Below, piece after piece: positions 51,609-59,684 of a stretch of 64,000 nucleotides of DNA. A model generated the notes under the pieces. That model worked only from the letters and a program-made list of their open reading frames with translations. It ran no database searches and was not told the DNA's origin. The stretch is from the NCBI RefSeq assembly GCF_014982725.1, contig NZ_JADCJZ010000002.1:248001-312000 (forward strand). The letters are read 5' to 3'. Made by a program: the position numbers and the translations under genes. Source of the stretch: Thermophilibacter gallinarum (GTDB taxonomy: Bacteria > Actinomycetota > Coriobacteriia > Coriobacteriales > Atopobiaceae). Each line of letters begins with the position of its first letter. Within the stretch, counting starts at the first letter, position 1.

Positions 51609-52508
51609 CTACTCCGCCAGGGTGCCCAGCTGCACCGTCACCTTGGAGAGCACGCCGTCGGTGTAGGCGTTCCACTCTTCGTTGAGCTGGGCAGACGCGG
51701 TCTGGTACTCGTTGGCGGCCACGCTGTAGGCGGCGCTCGCCGCGGCGTAGGTGGCAGCGTCGTTGGAGATCTCGTAGCCGGAGAGCGTGGCGTAGTAGGC
51801 CCCGTCGGTGCGGGCCCAGTCGTCGGCGTCGGCGTCCCACTCGTCGCCGAGAAGCCCGATCACGTAGTCGGCGTACTCGGGCGTGGCCACGTCCTCCTCG
51901 CCCTCGGCAGGCTCGGCGGGGGCCGTGGGGTAGTCGCCCAGCTCGGCCGTGGTCACCTCGCTCTGGAGCTTGCTCAGCACCACGGCGTCCTCGATCATCG
52001 AGCGGGCGGCGTCCTCGCTGATGCCGTAGTTGGACGCGACCTCGGCCATGTCCGCGAGGCCCATCGTGCCGGTGACGAACGCGTCGACCTCCTCGTCGCT
52101 CGCCGTGAGGCCGCGCGCCGCGGCGTCGGCGAGAATGACCTCGTTCTGCACGTAGGAGAGCACGTCGCTCGCGGCCGGGACGTCGTAGGTCCCGTCCTCG
52201 TTTGCCGTGAGGGTGGGGCTTCCCTGGACCTCCTCGAGCACCTCGCGCGCGGTGACGGCCGTCGTCGTCCCGTTCGCGGTGTAGGTGGCCACGGTCGCGT
52301 CGAGCTCGCCGGGGCCGAGCGTCGTGCGCCCGCCCAGGGAGACCGTCCCGGCGCCGCCCAGGAGGAAGTGCCCCGCCAGCACGCCCACGACGAGCGTCGC
52401 CACGGCGATGGCCACCCAGGCGGGCGTCGGCAGGCCGTGCCCGCCGCCCTCCGTCGCGACGTGCCTCTCGAGGTTCTTCTCGCCCGCTGCGGCGCTCTTC
52501 TTGCTCAT
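51609..52508 (-). CDS. Membrane-anchored SurA/PrsA-like protein without PPIase domain
   Basis: A 299-residue protein with a short cytosolic tail, one membrane helix (about residues 30-52, PAWVAIAVATLVVGVLAGHF) and an extracellular helical region resembling SurA_N/trigger-factor-like chaperone domains (VLSYVQNEVILADAAARGLT, then EEVDAFVTGTMG). No parvulin domain follows. ATG 52506-52508 follows GGGAGG. It precedes the DUF523-PNP gene by 7 bp and probably shares its mRNA. A chaperone role is inferred. Confidence 0.7.
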   Translation of the reverse strand: MSKKSAAAGEKNLERHVATEGGGHGLPTPAWVAIAVATLVVGVLAGHFLLGGAGTVSLGGRTTLGPGELDATVATYTANGTTTAVTAREVLEEVQGSPTLTANEDGTYDVPAASDVLSYVQNEVILADAAARGLTASDEEVDAFVTGTMGLADMAEVASNYGISEDAARSMIEDAVVLSKLQSEVTTAELGDYPTAPAEPAEGEEDVATPEYADYVIGLLGDEWDADADDWARTDGAYYATLSGYEISNDAATYAAASAAYSVAANEYQTASAQLNEEWNAYTDGVLSKVTVQLGTLAE

Positions 52509-52597
52509 GTGCGTCCTCCCACGAAGTGCCCGTCCATCCTCACGAGTCTAGGAGGCCGGCGCCGGCCGCGCCACGCCTCCCCCGGACCGCCACAAAC

Positions 52598-53170
52598 CTA
52601 GGAGAGAGCTTGAACGATCTGCTCCGAGAAGGACTTGATGTAGCCCGAGCCGCTCTCGGCGTCGAAGGACACGCGCGCGGCGAGCGCCTTCCTCGTGGCG
52701 TCCGACGCGGAGCCGCGGGCGAGGCCGAGAAGGGCGACGAGCATGTCGCGGTACTCGGCGTCGCCGTGGTAGCACTGGATGGCCTCGTCGAGCAGGGGCC
52801 ACACCTCGTCGGAGCGCTCCGGGGAGCTCGCGCCGAGGCGGCACAGGAACACGAAGGCCGAGAGGCGCACCGTGGCCGAGCCGTCGTCGAACAGCGACGC
52901 CTCCGCGCCGTCGTAGGCGCCCGCGACGGCGTCGGCGTCGAGCGCGACGAGCTCGGAGAGGGCGTCGAGCACCTCCCAGCGCGTCTGGGCCTCCGGGCGG
53001 TAGAGGGCGTCGACGAGGGCGTCGACGTGCCCCGTCAGCACCTCCGGGTGCGCCTTCGCGGTAAGGGAGATCTGGTGCGCGACCTCCTGGCGACGACGCC
53101 TGCTCGAGCCGGAGAGCTCCTCGACGAGGCCGCTCACCTGGTTGCCGTCAAGTTCTTCCATCTCTGCCAT
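52598..53170 (-). CDS. HEAT-like repeat protein
   Basis: A 190-residue all-helical protein with repeated helical pairs (HVDALVDALYRPEAQTRWEV, LDALSELVALDADAV, VRLSAFVFLCRLG), typical of HEAT-like scaffolds. There is no signal or catalytic motif. ATG 53168-53170 after GGGAGGG. It lies 16 bp after the NYN-LOTUS gene and is probably co-transcribed, so it may work with that RNA-directed protein. Confidence 0.7.
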   Translation of the reverse strand: MAEMEELDGNQVSGLVEELSGSSRRRRQEVAHQISLTAKAHPEVLTGHVDALVDALYRPEAQTRWEVLDALSELVALDADAVAGAYDGAEASLFDDGSATVRLSAFVFLCRLGASSPERSDEVWPLLDEAIQCYHGDAEYRDMLVALLGLARGSASDATRKALAARVSFDAESGSGYIKSFSEQIVQALS

Positions 53171-53186
53171 GACCTGCGTTCCCTCC

Positions 53187-53969
53187 CTACTCGCAGAACC
53201 CGTCGACCACGGCGGTGCCGCTCTTGGGGTCCTGGTGGATCTCTATGAAGCCGAGCTTGGACGCCTCGCGCAGAAGCGCAGTGAACGAACGATACCCGTA
53301 GCTGGACTCGGAGAACTGTGGGCGCTTGCGCTTCATCGTGTCCTTGAGGCGCGAGGCCAGGATGAAGGCGTCGCTCTCGCGCTGCAGGGCGTCGATCGTC
53401 TCGAAGAGCAGCTGGTAGCAGTCCTGCTTGTCCTTGGGCACCTTGGACGAGAAGTCCGGGATGCCCGGGCCGCGCGTGATGTCCTCGTAGAAGATGAACT
53501 CGTCGCAGACCTCGGTGAGCAGCGAGCTCGTGGCGTCCTTCATGCCCACGCCGATGACCGTCTTGCCGAACTCCTTGAGCTTGGAGACGAGCGGCGAGAA
53601 GTCCGAGTCGCCGGAGAGGATGGCGAAGGTGTCGATGTGGTCCTTGGTGAGACAGATCTCCATCGCGTCCACGGCGAGGCGGATGTCGGCGGAGTTCTTG
53701 CCCGTGTAGGCGCGGTCCGGGATCTCGATGAGCTCGATGCCGAGCTCGTGCAGGGGCGTGACCGCCGCCTCGAAGCGCTGCCAGTCACAGTAGGCGCGCT
53801 TGGCGGTGATGCGGCCCTTGTCGACGAGGCGCTCGAGGATGAGCTTGACGTCGGGGAGCGGCCCGGGCTCCTGGTGGCCGTTGCGCTTGCGGCGCCCCGT
53901 GCCCAGGGCCAGGTTCTCGAAGTCTATGAGCACCGCGATGGAGCTCTGCGGGTTGTCAGTCGCGTTCAT
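53187..53969 (-). CDS. NYN-domain and LOTUS/OST-HTH protein, putative RNase
   Basis: A 260-residue protein. The NYN/PIN-like domain (about 10-165) has the conserved Asp residues in AVLIDFENLALG, DIRLAVDAMEICL and LSGDSDFSPLVSKL. The C-terminal part (about 175-260) resembles the OST-HTH/LOTUS RNA-binding domain (SESSYGYRSFTALLREASKL, then GFIEIHQDP). The pair suggests an RNA nuclease or RNA-binding factor, as in MARF1-like proteins. ATG 53967-53969 follows AAGGAGA. Confidence 0.88.
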   Translation of the reverse strand: MNATDNPQSSIAVLIDFENLALGTGRRKRNGHQEPGPLPDVKLILERLVDKGRITAKRAYCDWQRFEAAVTPLHELGIELIEIPDRAYTGKNSADIRLAVDAMEICLTKDHIDTFAILSGDSDFSPLVSKLKEFGKTVIGVGMKDATSSLLTEVCDEFIFYEDITRGPGIPDFSSKVPKDKQDCYQLLFETIDALQRESDAFILASRLKDTMKRKRPQFSESSYGYRSFTALLREASKLGFIEIHQDPKSGTAVVDGFCE

Positions 53970-54003
53970 GCGTCTCCTTATGGTGCGAGGGGCTGCCCTC
54001 GCG

Positions 54004-54432
54004 TCACTTCTTCTTGTCGTCCTTGTCGTCGACGACGCTAATCAGCTCGGGCTCGGGGGTGCCGTCGCGGCGGGCGCGGCGCACCGCCTCGGCGCGCTCG
54101 CTGTTCTCGGAGCGTCTGAGCTGGTCCTTGTTGACGCGGAAGTAGCGGTCGTGCGCCTTCCACGGGCCCACCGACTCGCCGAAGCCCATCTTCATGCCCG
54201 CGACGGTCCCGCCGATGAGCCCGATGACGAGCACGACGAGCACGGGGAACGGCGTGAGCATGGCGATCGCGCACGCGACGGCGCCCACGAGCAGCGTGAT
54301 GACGTTGGCGACGACGTACTCGCGCTTCGTCACGCAGCGCTTGACCAGGCGCTCGCCCACGCCCACGCCCGTGACCGTGCCGAAGAGCAGGAACATGAGG
54401 GCGAAGATGGCGCCCGCCACCTCACCGGACAC
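54004..54432 (-). CDS. Small membrane protein of unknown function
   Basis: A 142-residue protein with three hydrophobic segments in its first 85 residues (GAIFALMFLLFGTVTGVGVG, YVVANVITLLVGAVACAIAM, VLVVLVIGLIGGTVAGMKMG) and a charged cytoplasmic C-terminal half ending in DDKDDKKK. GTG start at 54430-54432 overlaps the upstream stop (TAGTG), so translation is coupled to the dehydrogenase. No family recognised. Confidence 0.7.
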   Translation of the reverse strand: MSGEVAGAIFALMFLLFGTVTGVGVGERLVKRCVTKREYVVANVITLLVGAVACAIAMLTPFPVLVVLVIGLIGGTVAGMKMGFGESVGPWKAHDRYFRVNKDQLRRSENSERAEAVRRARRDGTPEPELISVVDDKDDKKK

Positions 54433-55481
54433 TATGCCTGCCCCTCGTGGCCGTGGCAGTGGCACTCGTGGTCCTCGCCGTGGTGGTGGCCGTGGCCCCC
54501 GCAGCACTCGTGCTCGCCGTCACCGTGGTCGTGGCCGCAGCAGCACTCGTGCTCGTCCTCCTCCCCCGCCTCGAGCAGCGACCAGTCGAGGCCAGCCGCG
54601 GCGCAGGTGCCCTCCTCCTGGTAGAGCAGGGTGAGCGCCTGCGTGCCCATGCGGGCGCCGCCGATCTGGCAGAGCATGTCGAAGAGGGTGAAGGCCGTCT
54701 CGGCGCCGGGGAGCGTGATGTCCAGGTCCTCGGAGCGCTGCAGCGCGAGGGCGATGTCCTTGCGCAGGTGCTCGGCCATGAAGCCGGGCTTGTAGTCGCC
54801 CGCGAGGGACTTGGGCGCGAGGCTCTTGGAGGCGCCGGACCCGCCGGTGCCGCTCGCCATGACCTCGAGGACCTTCTCGGCGTCGATGCCGGACTGCTCG
54901 GCGAGGGCCAGGGCGTCGGCGTAGCCCACCATGCACGAGGCGAGGCTCACCTGGTTGCAGAGCTTGGCCGTCTGGCCGCCGCCCGGCTGGTCGAAGAAGA
55001 AGCGCTTGGACGAGAAGCACTCCAGCAGGGGCATGACCGGCGCCACGTCCTTCTCGGCCGCGCCGATGATGAGGGTGAGGGTGCCGTCGATGGCGCCCTG
55101 CTCGCCGCCCGTGACGGGACAGTCGAAGGCGTGCTTGTCCTCGACCTCGGCGGCATCGTGGATGTCGCGCGCGAGCTGCGGGGAGCTCGTGGTGAGGTCG
55201 ATGAGCCAGGCGCCCTTCCTGGCGGCGCGGATGAGGCCGTCGGTGGCCAGGTAGACGTCCTCGACGTCCGTGGGGTAGCCCACCATGGTGAAGACCACGT
55301 CGGCGTCAGCCGCGGCCTCGGCCGGCGTGTCCGCCCAGTGGGCGCCGCGGGCGAGAAGGGCCTCGGCCTTCTCGCGCGTGCGGTTGTGGACGGTCAGGTC
55401 ATAGCCGGCGTCCATGAGGTGGCCGCCGATGGCGGCGCCCATGATGCCGGTGCCGATGAGGGCGACGTTTCTGATCTGCAA
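54432..55481 (-). CDS. Beta-hydroxyacid dehydrogenase (HIBADH family) with His/Cys-rich tail
   Basis: A 349-residue NAD(P)-dependent dehydrogenase of the 3-hydroxyisobutyrate/tartronate semialdehyde family. GTGIMGAAIGGHLMDAGYD is the dinucleotide fold, DCPVTGGEQGA the substrate-binding motif, GGGQTAKLCNQ carries the catalytic Lys. After residue about 305 there is a 42-residue tail with 12 His and 7 Cys, resembling metal-storage tails of HypB or SlyD; ordinary HIBADH ends near residue 300. The start is TTG 55479-55481, chosen because AAAGGA lies 7 bp upstream and LQIRNVALIG begins the domain there. Confidence 0.85.
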   Translation of the reverse strand: MQIRNVALIGTGIMGAAIGGHLMDAGYDLTVHNRTREKAEALLARGAHWADTPAEAAADADVVFTMVGYPTDVEDVYLATDGLIRAARKGAWLIDLTTSSPQLARDIHDAAEVEDKHAFDCPVTGGEQGAIDGTLTLIIGAAEKDVAPVMPLLECFSSKRFFFDQPGGGQTAKLCNQVSLASCMVGYADALALAEQSGIDAEKVLEVMASGTGGSGASKSLAPKSLAGDYKPGFMAEHLRKDIALALQRSEDLDITLPGAETAFTLFDMLCQIGGARMGTQALTLLYQEEGTCAAAGLDWSLLEAGEEDEHECCCGHDHGDGEHECCGGHGHHHGEDHECHCHGHEGQA

Positions 55482-55509
55482 GTCGGTTCCTTTCGATGAA
55501 GCTGGAAAA

Positions 55510-55542
55510 TGATTCAAAAGGGGACTGTCCCCTTTTGAATCA
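55510..55542. terminator. Perfect palindrome acting as bidirectional terminator, copy 2
   Basis: The same 33-bp sequence as at 48019-48051 (GATTCAAAAGGGGACTGTCC... symmetrical). It lies between the degV gene and the dehydrogenase and provides the TGA stop of degV (55540-55542). Confidence 0.85.
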
Positions 55543-56598
55543 CTTCTCGCCGCGGACCTTGCGGGCGATGCGGTCGGTGAACGAGAGGCTCTCGCGACGG
55601 TCCTTGCCCCAGAAGAGCAGCGCCACCATGCCGGGCCCGACATGGGCGCCGATGACCGGGCCCACGGAGCTGTAGATGATCGGCACGTCGGAGCAGCCGG
55701 GCTCCCTGCGGATCTGGTCGGCGAGCCAGCGGGCGTCCTTCTCGGCGTCGGCCGAGACGATCGCCATGGGGAGCTTCTCGTCCCCGCCCTCGGCGCCGAG
55801 GTAGTTGGCCTTGAAGTCCGCGATGATCGCGCGGAGGGCCTTCTTGCGGCCGCGGCACATGCCGCGCAGCGTGAGGGCGCCGTTGGTGTCGTAGGAGAGC
55901 TCGGGCTTGATGTCGAGCTTGCCGCCCACCGTGGCCGCGGCCGGCGGGATGCGGCCGCCGCGGGCGAGCGCGTCGAAGGAGTCCAGGGTGAAGTAGCCGT
56001 GGACGTAGTAGCGGGCCTCCTCCGCCCAGGCGGTGAGCTCGGCGGCCGTGAGGCCGTTGGCCGCCTGGCGGACCGCCTCGATCGCGAGGAGCTCGGCCGC
56101 GGCGGACGGGCAGACGTTGTCGACGACGTGGATCTCGAAGTCGGGGTGGCTCTCGCGGACCATGTCGGCGGCCTGTCGCGCCGCGTCCACGCTCGAGGAG
56201 AGGCCGCGCGTGAAGGCCAGGTAGACCGTCGGGGTGCCCTCCTCCGCCGCGCGCTCGAAGACCTCGAGGTAGCGGCCGGGGGTCACGGCGGAGGTGGTGG
56301 CAACCTCACCAGCGCGCATGCGGTCGTAGAACTCCTTGGCGGACATGGTCTGCCAGAGGTCGTCCGGGTGCTCCTGGCCGCCCATGACGTACGTGAAGTG
56401 CACGACCTCGACGCCGAGGGCCTCGGCGACCTCCGGTGCGAAGTCCGCGCAGGAGTCCACGATTATCCTGACGTTCGACTTGCGGTGATACGCGCGGCCC
56501 AGGCGCGCAGCATCCTGCGACGCCTGGGCGTTGTCGACGCCCTCGGTCAGGGGGGCGACGTTCTCGACGTTGTTCTCGGTATTCTCGGTACTACTCAT
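55540..56598 (-). CDS. DegV family fatty-acid-binding protein
   Basis: A 352-residue DegV protein. Such proteins bind a fatty acid and, as FakB, deliver it to the FakA kinase. IIVDSCADF near residue 44, TTSAVTPGRYLEVFE, AFTRGLSSSVDAAR, GGRIPPAAATVGGKLDIKP and the C-terminal IGAHVGPGMVALLFWG are all family signatures. About 40 extra N-terminal residues are polar. ATG 56596-56598 overlaps hpf by 8 bp. No fakA is in view. Confidence 0.9.
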   Translation of the reverse strand: MSSTENTENNVENVAPLTEGVDNAQASQDAARLGRAYHRKSNVRIIVDSCADFAPEVAEALGVEVVHFTYVMGGQEHPDDLWQTMSAKEFYDRMRAGEVATTSAVTPGRYLEVFERAAEEGTPTVYLAFTRGLSSSVDAARQAADMVRESHPDFEIHVVDNVCPSAAAELLAIEAVRQAANGLTAAELTAWAEEARYYVHGYFTLDSFDALARGGRIPPAAATVGGKLDIKPELSYDTNGALTLRGMCRGRKKALRAIIADFKANYLGAEGGDEKLPMAIVSADAEKDARWLADQIRREPGCSDVPIIYSSVGPVIGAHVGPGMVALLFWGKDRRESLSFTDRIARKVRGEK

Positions 56599-57181
56599 TC
56601 TCTTCCTCGATCTTGGGCTTTATGATGCCGTACCCGCCATTCTTGCGGTGGTAGATCACGTTGACAAGGCCCGTCGTGGCGTTGGTGAAGACGTAGAAGT
56701 CGTGGCCGATGAGATCGGTCTGGACCAGGGCCTCCTCCTCGGTCATGGGCACGAGGTCGATGTACTTCTCGCGGACGAGCTGGTCGTCCTCGGTCTCGTC
56801 GGGTCCGGGCTCAATGAGGGAGGCGAGGTCCTCCTGGGTGACGGTGCCGGTCTTTGCCTGCTGCATGCGCTGGCGACGGTCGATCACGCGCGTCTTGTAC
56901 TTGCGGAGCTGGCGGGTGACCTTGTCCGCCGCCTCGTCGATGGCGGCGTACATGTCATCCGAGCTGGCCACCACGCGAACGACGTTGTCGCGCACGAAGA
57001 CGGTGATCTCGCAGGCCTTGCGCTCGGGGTTGGACGGGTTCTTGTCCACGCGAAGGACCACGTCGCAGGTCATGGGCTTGATGTCGAACACCTTGAGGGC
57101 GGCGGAGACCTTCTCCTCCACGTGCTCGCGCAGCGAATCGGAAACACCGACCTTGCGACCCGAGATCTTGATGTCCACCAT
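56591..57181 (-). CDS. hpf: Ribosome hibernation promoting factor, long form
   Basis: A 196-residue long-form HPF that dimerises 70S ribosomes in stationary phase. The N-terminal S30AE domain (about 1-105, MVDIKISGRKVGVSDSLREH start and DMYAAIDEAADKVTRQLRKY) is followed by a linker and the C-terminal dimerisation domain (about 135-196, EEALVQTDLIGHDFYVFTNA, then VIYHRKNGGYGII). ATG 57179-57181 follows AAGGAGG. It overlaps degV, so the two are co-expressed. Confidence 0.95.
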   Translation of the reverse strand: MVDIKISGRKVGVSDSLREHVEEKVSAALKVFDIKPMTCDVVLRVDKNPSNPERKACEITVFVRDNVVRVVASSDDMYAAIDEAADKVTRQLRKYKTRVIDRRQRMQQAKTGTVTQEDLASLIEPGPDETEDDQLVREKYIDLVPMTEEEALVQTDLIGHDFYVFTNATTGLVNVIYHRKNGGYGIIKPKIEEENE

Positions 57182-57312
57182 GCGAACCTCCTTATGGTCG
57201 AGGCGCGTCACCATCCTGCGGTGCGCTTCTCCCTACCCTAGGGCCCTGCCCTATGGACAACTCATACCCACTCGGCGTCGACTCTGGCGCGAGAGACCCC
57301 GAGCGGGCCGAC

Positions 57313-58251
57313 CTACTCGGCGGACGCGTCGGACTCGGACTCGTCCTCCGCCCCCTCGGCGGGCTCGGGCTCGTCCGCGCGCTCCACCAGCCCGGTGACC
57401 TTCAGGTCGGTCGTGAGCGTGGGGAGGTCGCCGACCCAGCCGGCGAGGGCGATGCCCGCGACGCCGTTCGACTGGACCGACTCGAGCGCGGTCTGGACGG
57501 CGGACTGGAGCTCCGGGGAGCTCACGGCGACGCCCACCATGGCGGGGTCGTCGAGCGTGCCGGCGAACGCGATGTCGGAGTAGGCGGTGGCGAGGTACGC
57601 GCCCGCGTAGGCGTCGCAGATCACGTAGTCGACCGTGCCCTCCTCGAGGCTGTCGAAGGCCTCGTTGAGGTTGGCGCACGGGCTGTGGACGGTGGAGACC
57701 TCGTAGGAGTCGAGCGTGACGGCGGACACCGACCCCTCCTGGATGCCGACGGTCGCGCCCTCGAGGGCCGACGCGTCGATCGGGGCGGAGACGTCGCCGC
57801 GCGCGAACACGCCCACGGCGCTCTGCGCGTAGGCGCCCACGACGGTCGCGGAGCCGCCCTCGCCGGCGTCCACGCCCATGACGACGTCGCACTCGTCCGC
57901 CAGGGCGGAGTCGACGTCACTCACCGGGACGAACGAGACCGAGGCCAGCCCGAGCTCGTCCGCGAGCGCATGGCCCATGTCCAGGTCGATGCCGACCTGG
58001 GACCCCTCGGTGGAGGTGATGGCGAACGGCGCGGACTGCGTGCCCAGGATGCCCACCGTGAGCGTGCCGGCCTGCTTGAGGGACGTGTCGGAGACCACGG
58101 GCGCGAGCGACTCCCGGCGCTCCGCGCGGGCCTCCTCCACGGAGGGGGTGCCGAAGAAGTCGTCAAGGTTGACGGGGCCGATCTCGCAGCCCGTGAGGCC
58201 CAGCGCCGCGACGAGCGCGGCGGCGAGCGTGAACATGTGATGACGCGTCAT
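57313..58251 (-). CDS. Solute-binding lipoprotein, family 3
   Basis: A 312-residue lipoprotein with signal peptide and lipobox LGLTGC (Cys about residue 22). The mature part resembles polar amino-acid binders (TLTVGILGTQSAPFAITS, VGIDLDMGHALADELGL, TVGIQEGSVSA, VDYVICDAYAGAYLA), and ends in an acidic tail. Lobe spacing is looser than in standard family-3 proteins. ATG 58249-58251 after AGGAA. No permease or ATPase is adjacent, so it is an orphan binder or signalling protein. Confidence 0.8.
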   Translation of the reverse strand: MTRHHMFTLAAALVAALGLTGCEIGPVNLDDFFGTPSVEEARAERRESLAPVVSDTSLKQAGTLTVGILGTQSAPFAITSTEGSQVGIDLDMGHALADELGLASVSFVPVSDVDSALADECDVVMGVDAGEGGSATVVGAYAQSAVGVFARGDVSAPIDASALEGATVGIQEGSVSAVTLDSYEVSTVHSPCANLNEAFDSLEEGTVDYVICDAYAGAYLATAYSDIAFAGTLDDPAMVGVAVSSPELQSAVQTALESVQSNGVAGIALAGWVGDLPTLTTDLKVTGLVERADEPEPAEGAEDESESDASAE

Positions 58252-58791
58252 GTGCCGATTCCTGTCTTTCCTGCTGCCTATCGTCGTCTCCCCCAGCTGA
58301 CCTGGTCTTTGACCCCACACTCGCGCACCGGGGGCTTCGCTTCCGGCACCGCGGCGCCGTCACTTGAGCCCCTCTCGCCCGCGAGGCCGGATGCCTCTCG
58401 TCTGACGGGCGGTGCGGCTTACCTCTAGGACGAGCCATGCTCGCCCGGACGCGCGCGCCCGGACTTACGTGGATCCCTTTGCCCTCGTCTGGCATGGACT
58501 GAGGCGCGCAGGACGCGCCCGCAACCACAGACCTGGGTTGAGACGCCCTTCAGTATACCTAGGGCGGGCATGGTTTTCTCGTCTCAACCGCCGAGCGCTC
58601 GCGCGACCGCGGCAGGCGCGTCCCTCCTTCCGGGCGTGTACGAAGTTGCAACCTTGATGTTCTTCTCGGTAAGCCGTCTACCTGCTGGTTTGTGATTTGA
58701 GGGTACCGTATTAGTTTTGCAACTTTGTGCACACCCGGAAAGAGGGGCCGAGAAGGACGACCGATCGGCACCGGGCGGCGGGCCGGAGGGC
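58252..58791. other. 540-bp gene-free region with GC-rich self-complementary blocks
   Basis: No convincing protein gene. About 58310-58560 has several complementary GC-rich blocks, including GTCCGGGCG repeated as CGCCCGGAC, CGAGCCATGCTCG, and GGTTGAGACG/CGTCTCAACC at about 58535-58590 enclosing a TATACCTAGGG promoter-like stretch. It could be a structured RNA or leader of the lipoprotein gene; no known RNA family was recognised. Family A copy 2 is at 58627-58742. Confidence 0.4.
58627..58742 (-). repeat. Family A palindrome, copy 2
   Basis: Minus-strand order: CCGGGTGTGCACAAAGTTGC, AACTAATACGGTACCC, CAGCAGGTAGACGGCTTACC, GAGAAGAACATCAA, TTGCAACTTCGTACACGCCC. It lies about 50 bp 3' of the comF end in the sense orientation. 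Confidence 0.85.
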
Positions 58792-59508
58792 CTACCACAC
58801 GCGGGCGAGCACGCAGGCGGTGACCGAGGCGGCGCCTCGGAGGAGCAGGGCCCGCGCGGCCTCCGCGAGGCTCGCGCCCGTGGTGGCCACGTCATCGACG
58901 ACCAGCAGGCGCGCGCCGGCGACGTCCTCGAGCGAGCGCATCGTGCCCGCGAGGTTGGCGGAGCGCTCATCGCGTCCGAGCTCGCGCTGGTCGCGGGCCG
59001 CCGCGCGCACGAGGACGTCCGCCAGCGGGAGGGAGAGCTCGGATGCCAGCGCGCGGGAGACGAGCTCCATGTGGTCGAAGCCGCGCCGCGCGTAGGCCGC
59101 GGCGGTGGCGGGGACGAAGCAGAGCGCGTCCGTCTCGGCGGGCGAGAAGCGCGGGCCGCCGTCGCGCGCGGGCCAGGCGGACGCCTCCTCGAGCGCACAG
59201 GCCATCGCCGCCGCGACCACCGGCGCGAGGCGGAGCTCGTGCGCATCCTTGAGGGCGGTCACCGCGCGGGCCGCCGTGCCGCGGAACGTGAGCGCCGCCA
59301 CGGTGGCGCGCGGGACCCAGCCGCCGTCGCACTCCGTGCAGGTGAGGTAGCCGTAGGGGGCGCCGCAGGACGGGCACGCCAGGCGCTGCTCCACCCACGG
59401 CAGCGACGCGCGGCACTCGTCGCAGAGCAGCTCGCCGGGCTGGTCGCAGCCGGCGCAGCGCGTGGGCCACAGGACCTCCGCGAACGCGTCGGCGGCCCCG
59501 CGCGCCAC
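58792..59508 (-). CDS. comF: ComF family phosphoribosyltransferase-like protein
   Basis: A protein of about 238 residues of the ComFC/GntX type, needed for uptake of transforming DNA in competent bacteria. An N-terminal zinc finger (CAGCDQPGELLCDEC, then CPSCG and CTEC) precedes a PRTase-like domain whose PRPP loop reads LLVVDDVATTGASLAEA. The start is uncertain: GTG 59506-59508 is chosen because the open frame further upstream passes straight through a family-A repeat. It sits between two family-A copies. Other com genes are not in the window. Confidence 0.82.
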   Translation of the reverse strand: MARGAADAFAEVLWPTRCAGCDQPGELLCDECRASLPWVEQRLACPSCGAPYGYLTCTECDGGWVPRATVAALTFRGTAARAVTALKDAHELRLAPVVAAAMACALEEASAWPARDGGPRFSPAETDALCFVPATAAAYARRGFDHMELVSRALASELSLPLADVLVRAAARDQRELGRDERSANLAGTMRSLEDVAGARLLVVDDVATTGASLAEAARALLLRGAASVTACVLARVW

Positions 59509-59541
59509 GTCCCCGAGACGCAGGTCCCGCCCTCTCGGCCC

Positions 59542-59659
59542 CCTTTCCGGCTGTGTACGAAGTTGCAAACCTGATGTTCTTCTCGACAACTCGTCTACCT
59601 GCGCTTTCCCGATTACAAGGTACCGCATTAGTTCTGCAACTTCGTACACACCCGGAAGG
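59542..59659 (-). repeat. Family A palindrome, copy 3
   Basis: Same order of blocks: CCGGGTGTGTACGAAGTTGC, GAACTAATGCGGTACC, GCGCAGGTAGACGAGTTGTC, GAGAAGAACATCAG, TTGCAACTTCGTACACAGCC. It is 25 bp 3' of the DUF559-like gene (end 59685), sense orientation, and upstream of comF. Confidence 0.85.
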
Positions 59660-59684
59660 GAGCGGACCGCAGCCGGGCGCGCCC

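Noticed and set aside
58310-58560. RNase P RNA, SRP RNA or a known riboswitch
   Set aside because: A CCGGGC-type block superficially recalls RNase P, but the required conserved blocks (GAGGAAAGTCCGGGCT, ACAGAA) are absent; no SRP or c-di-nucleotide motif was found.
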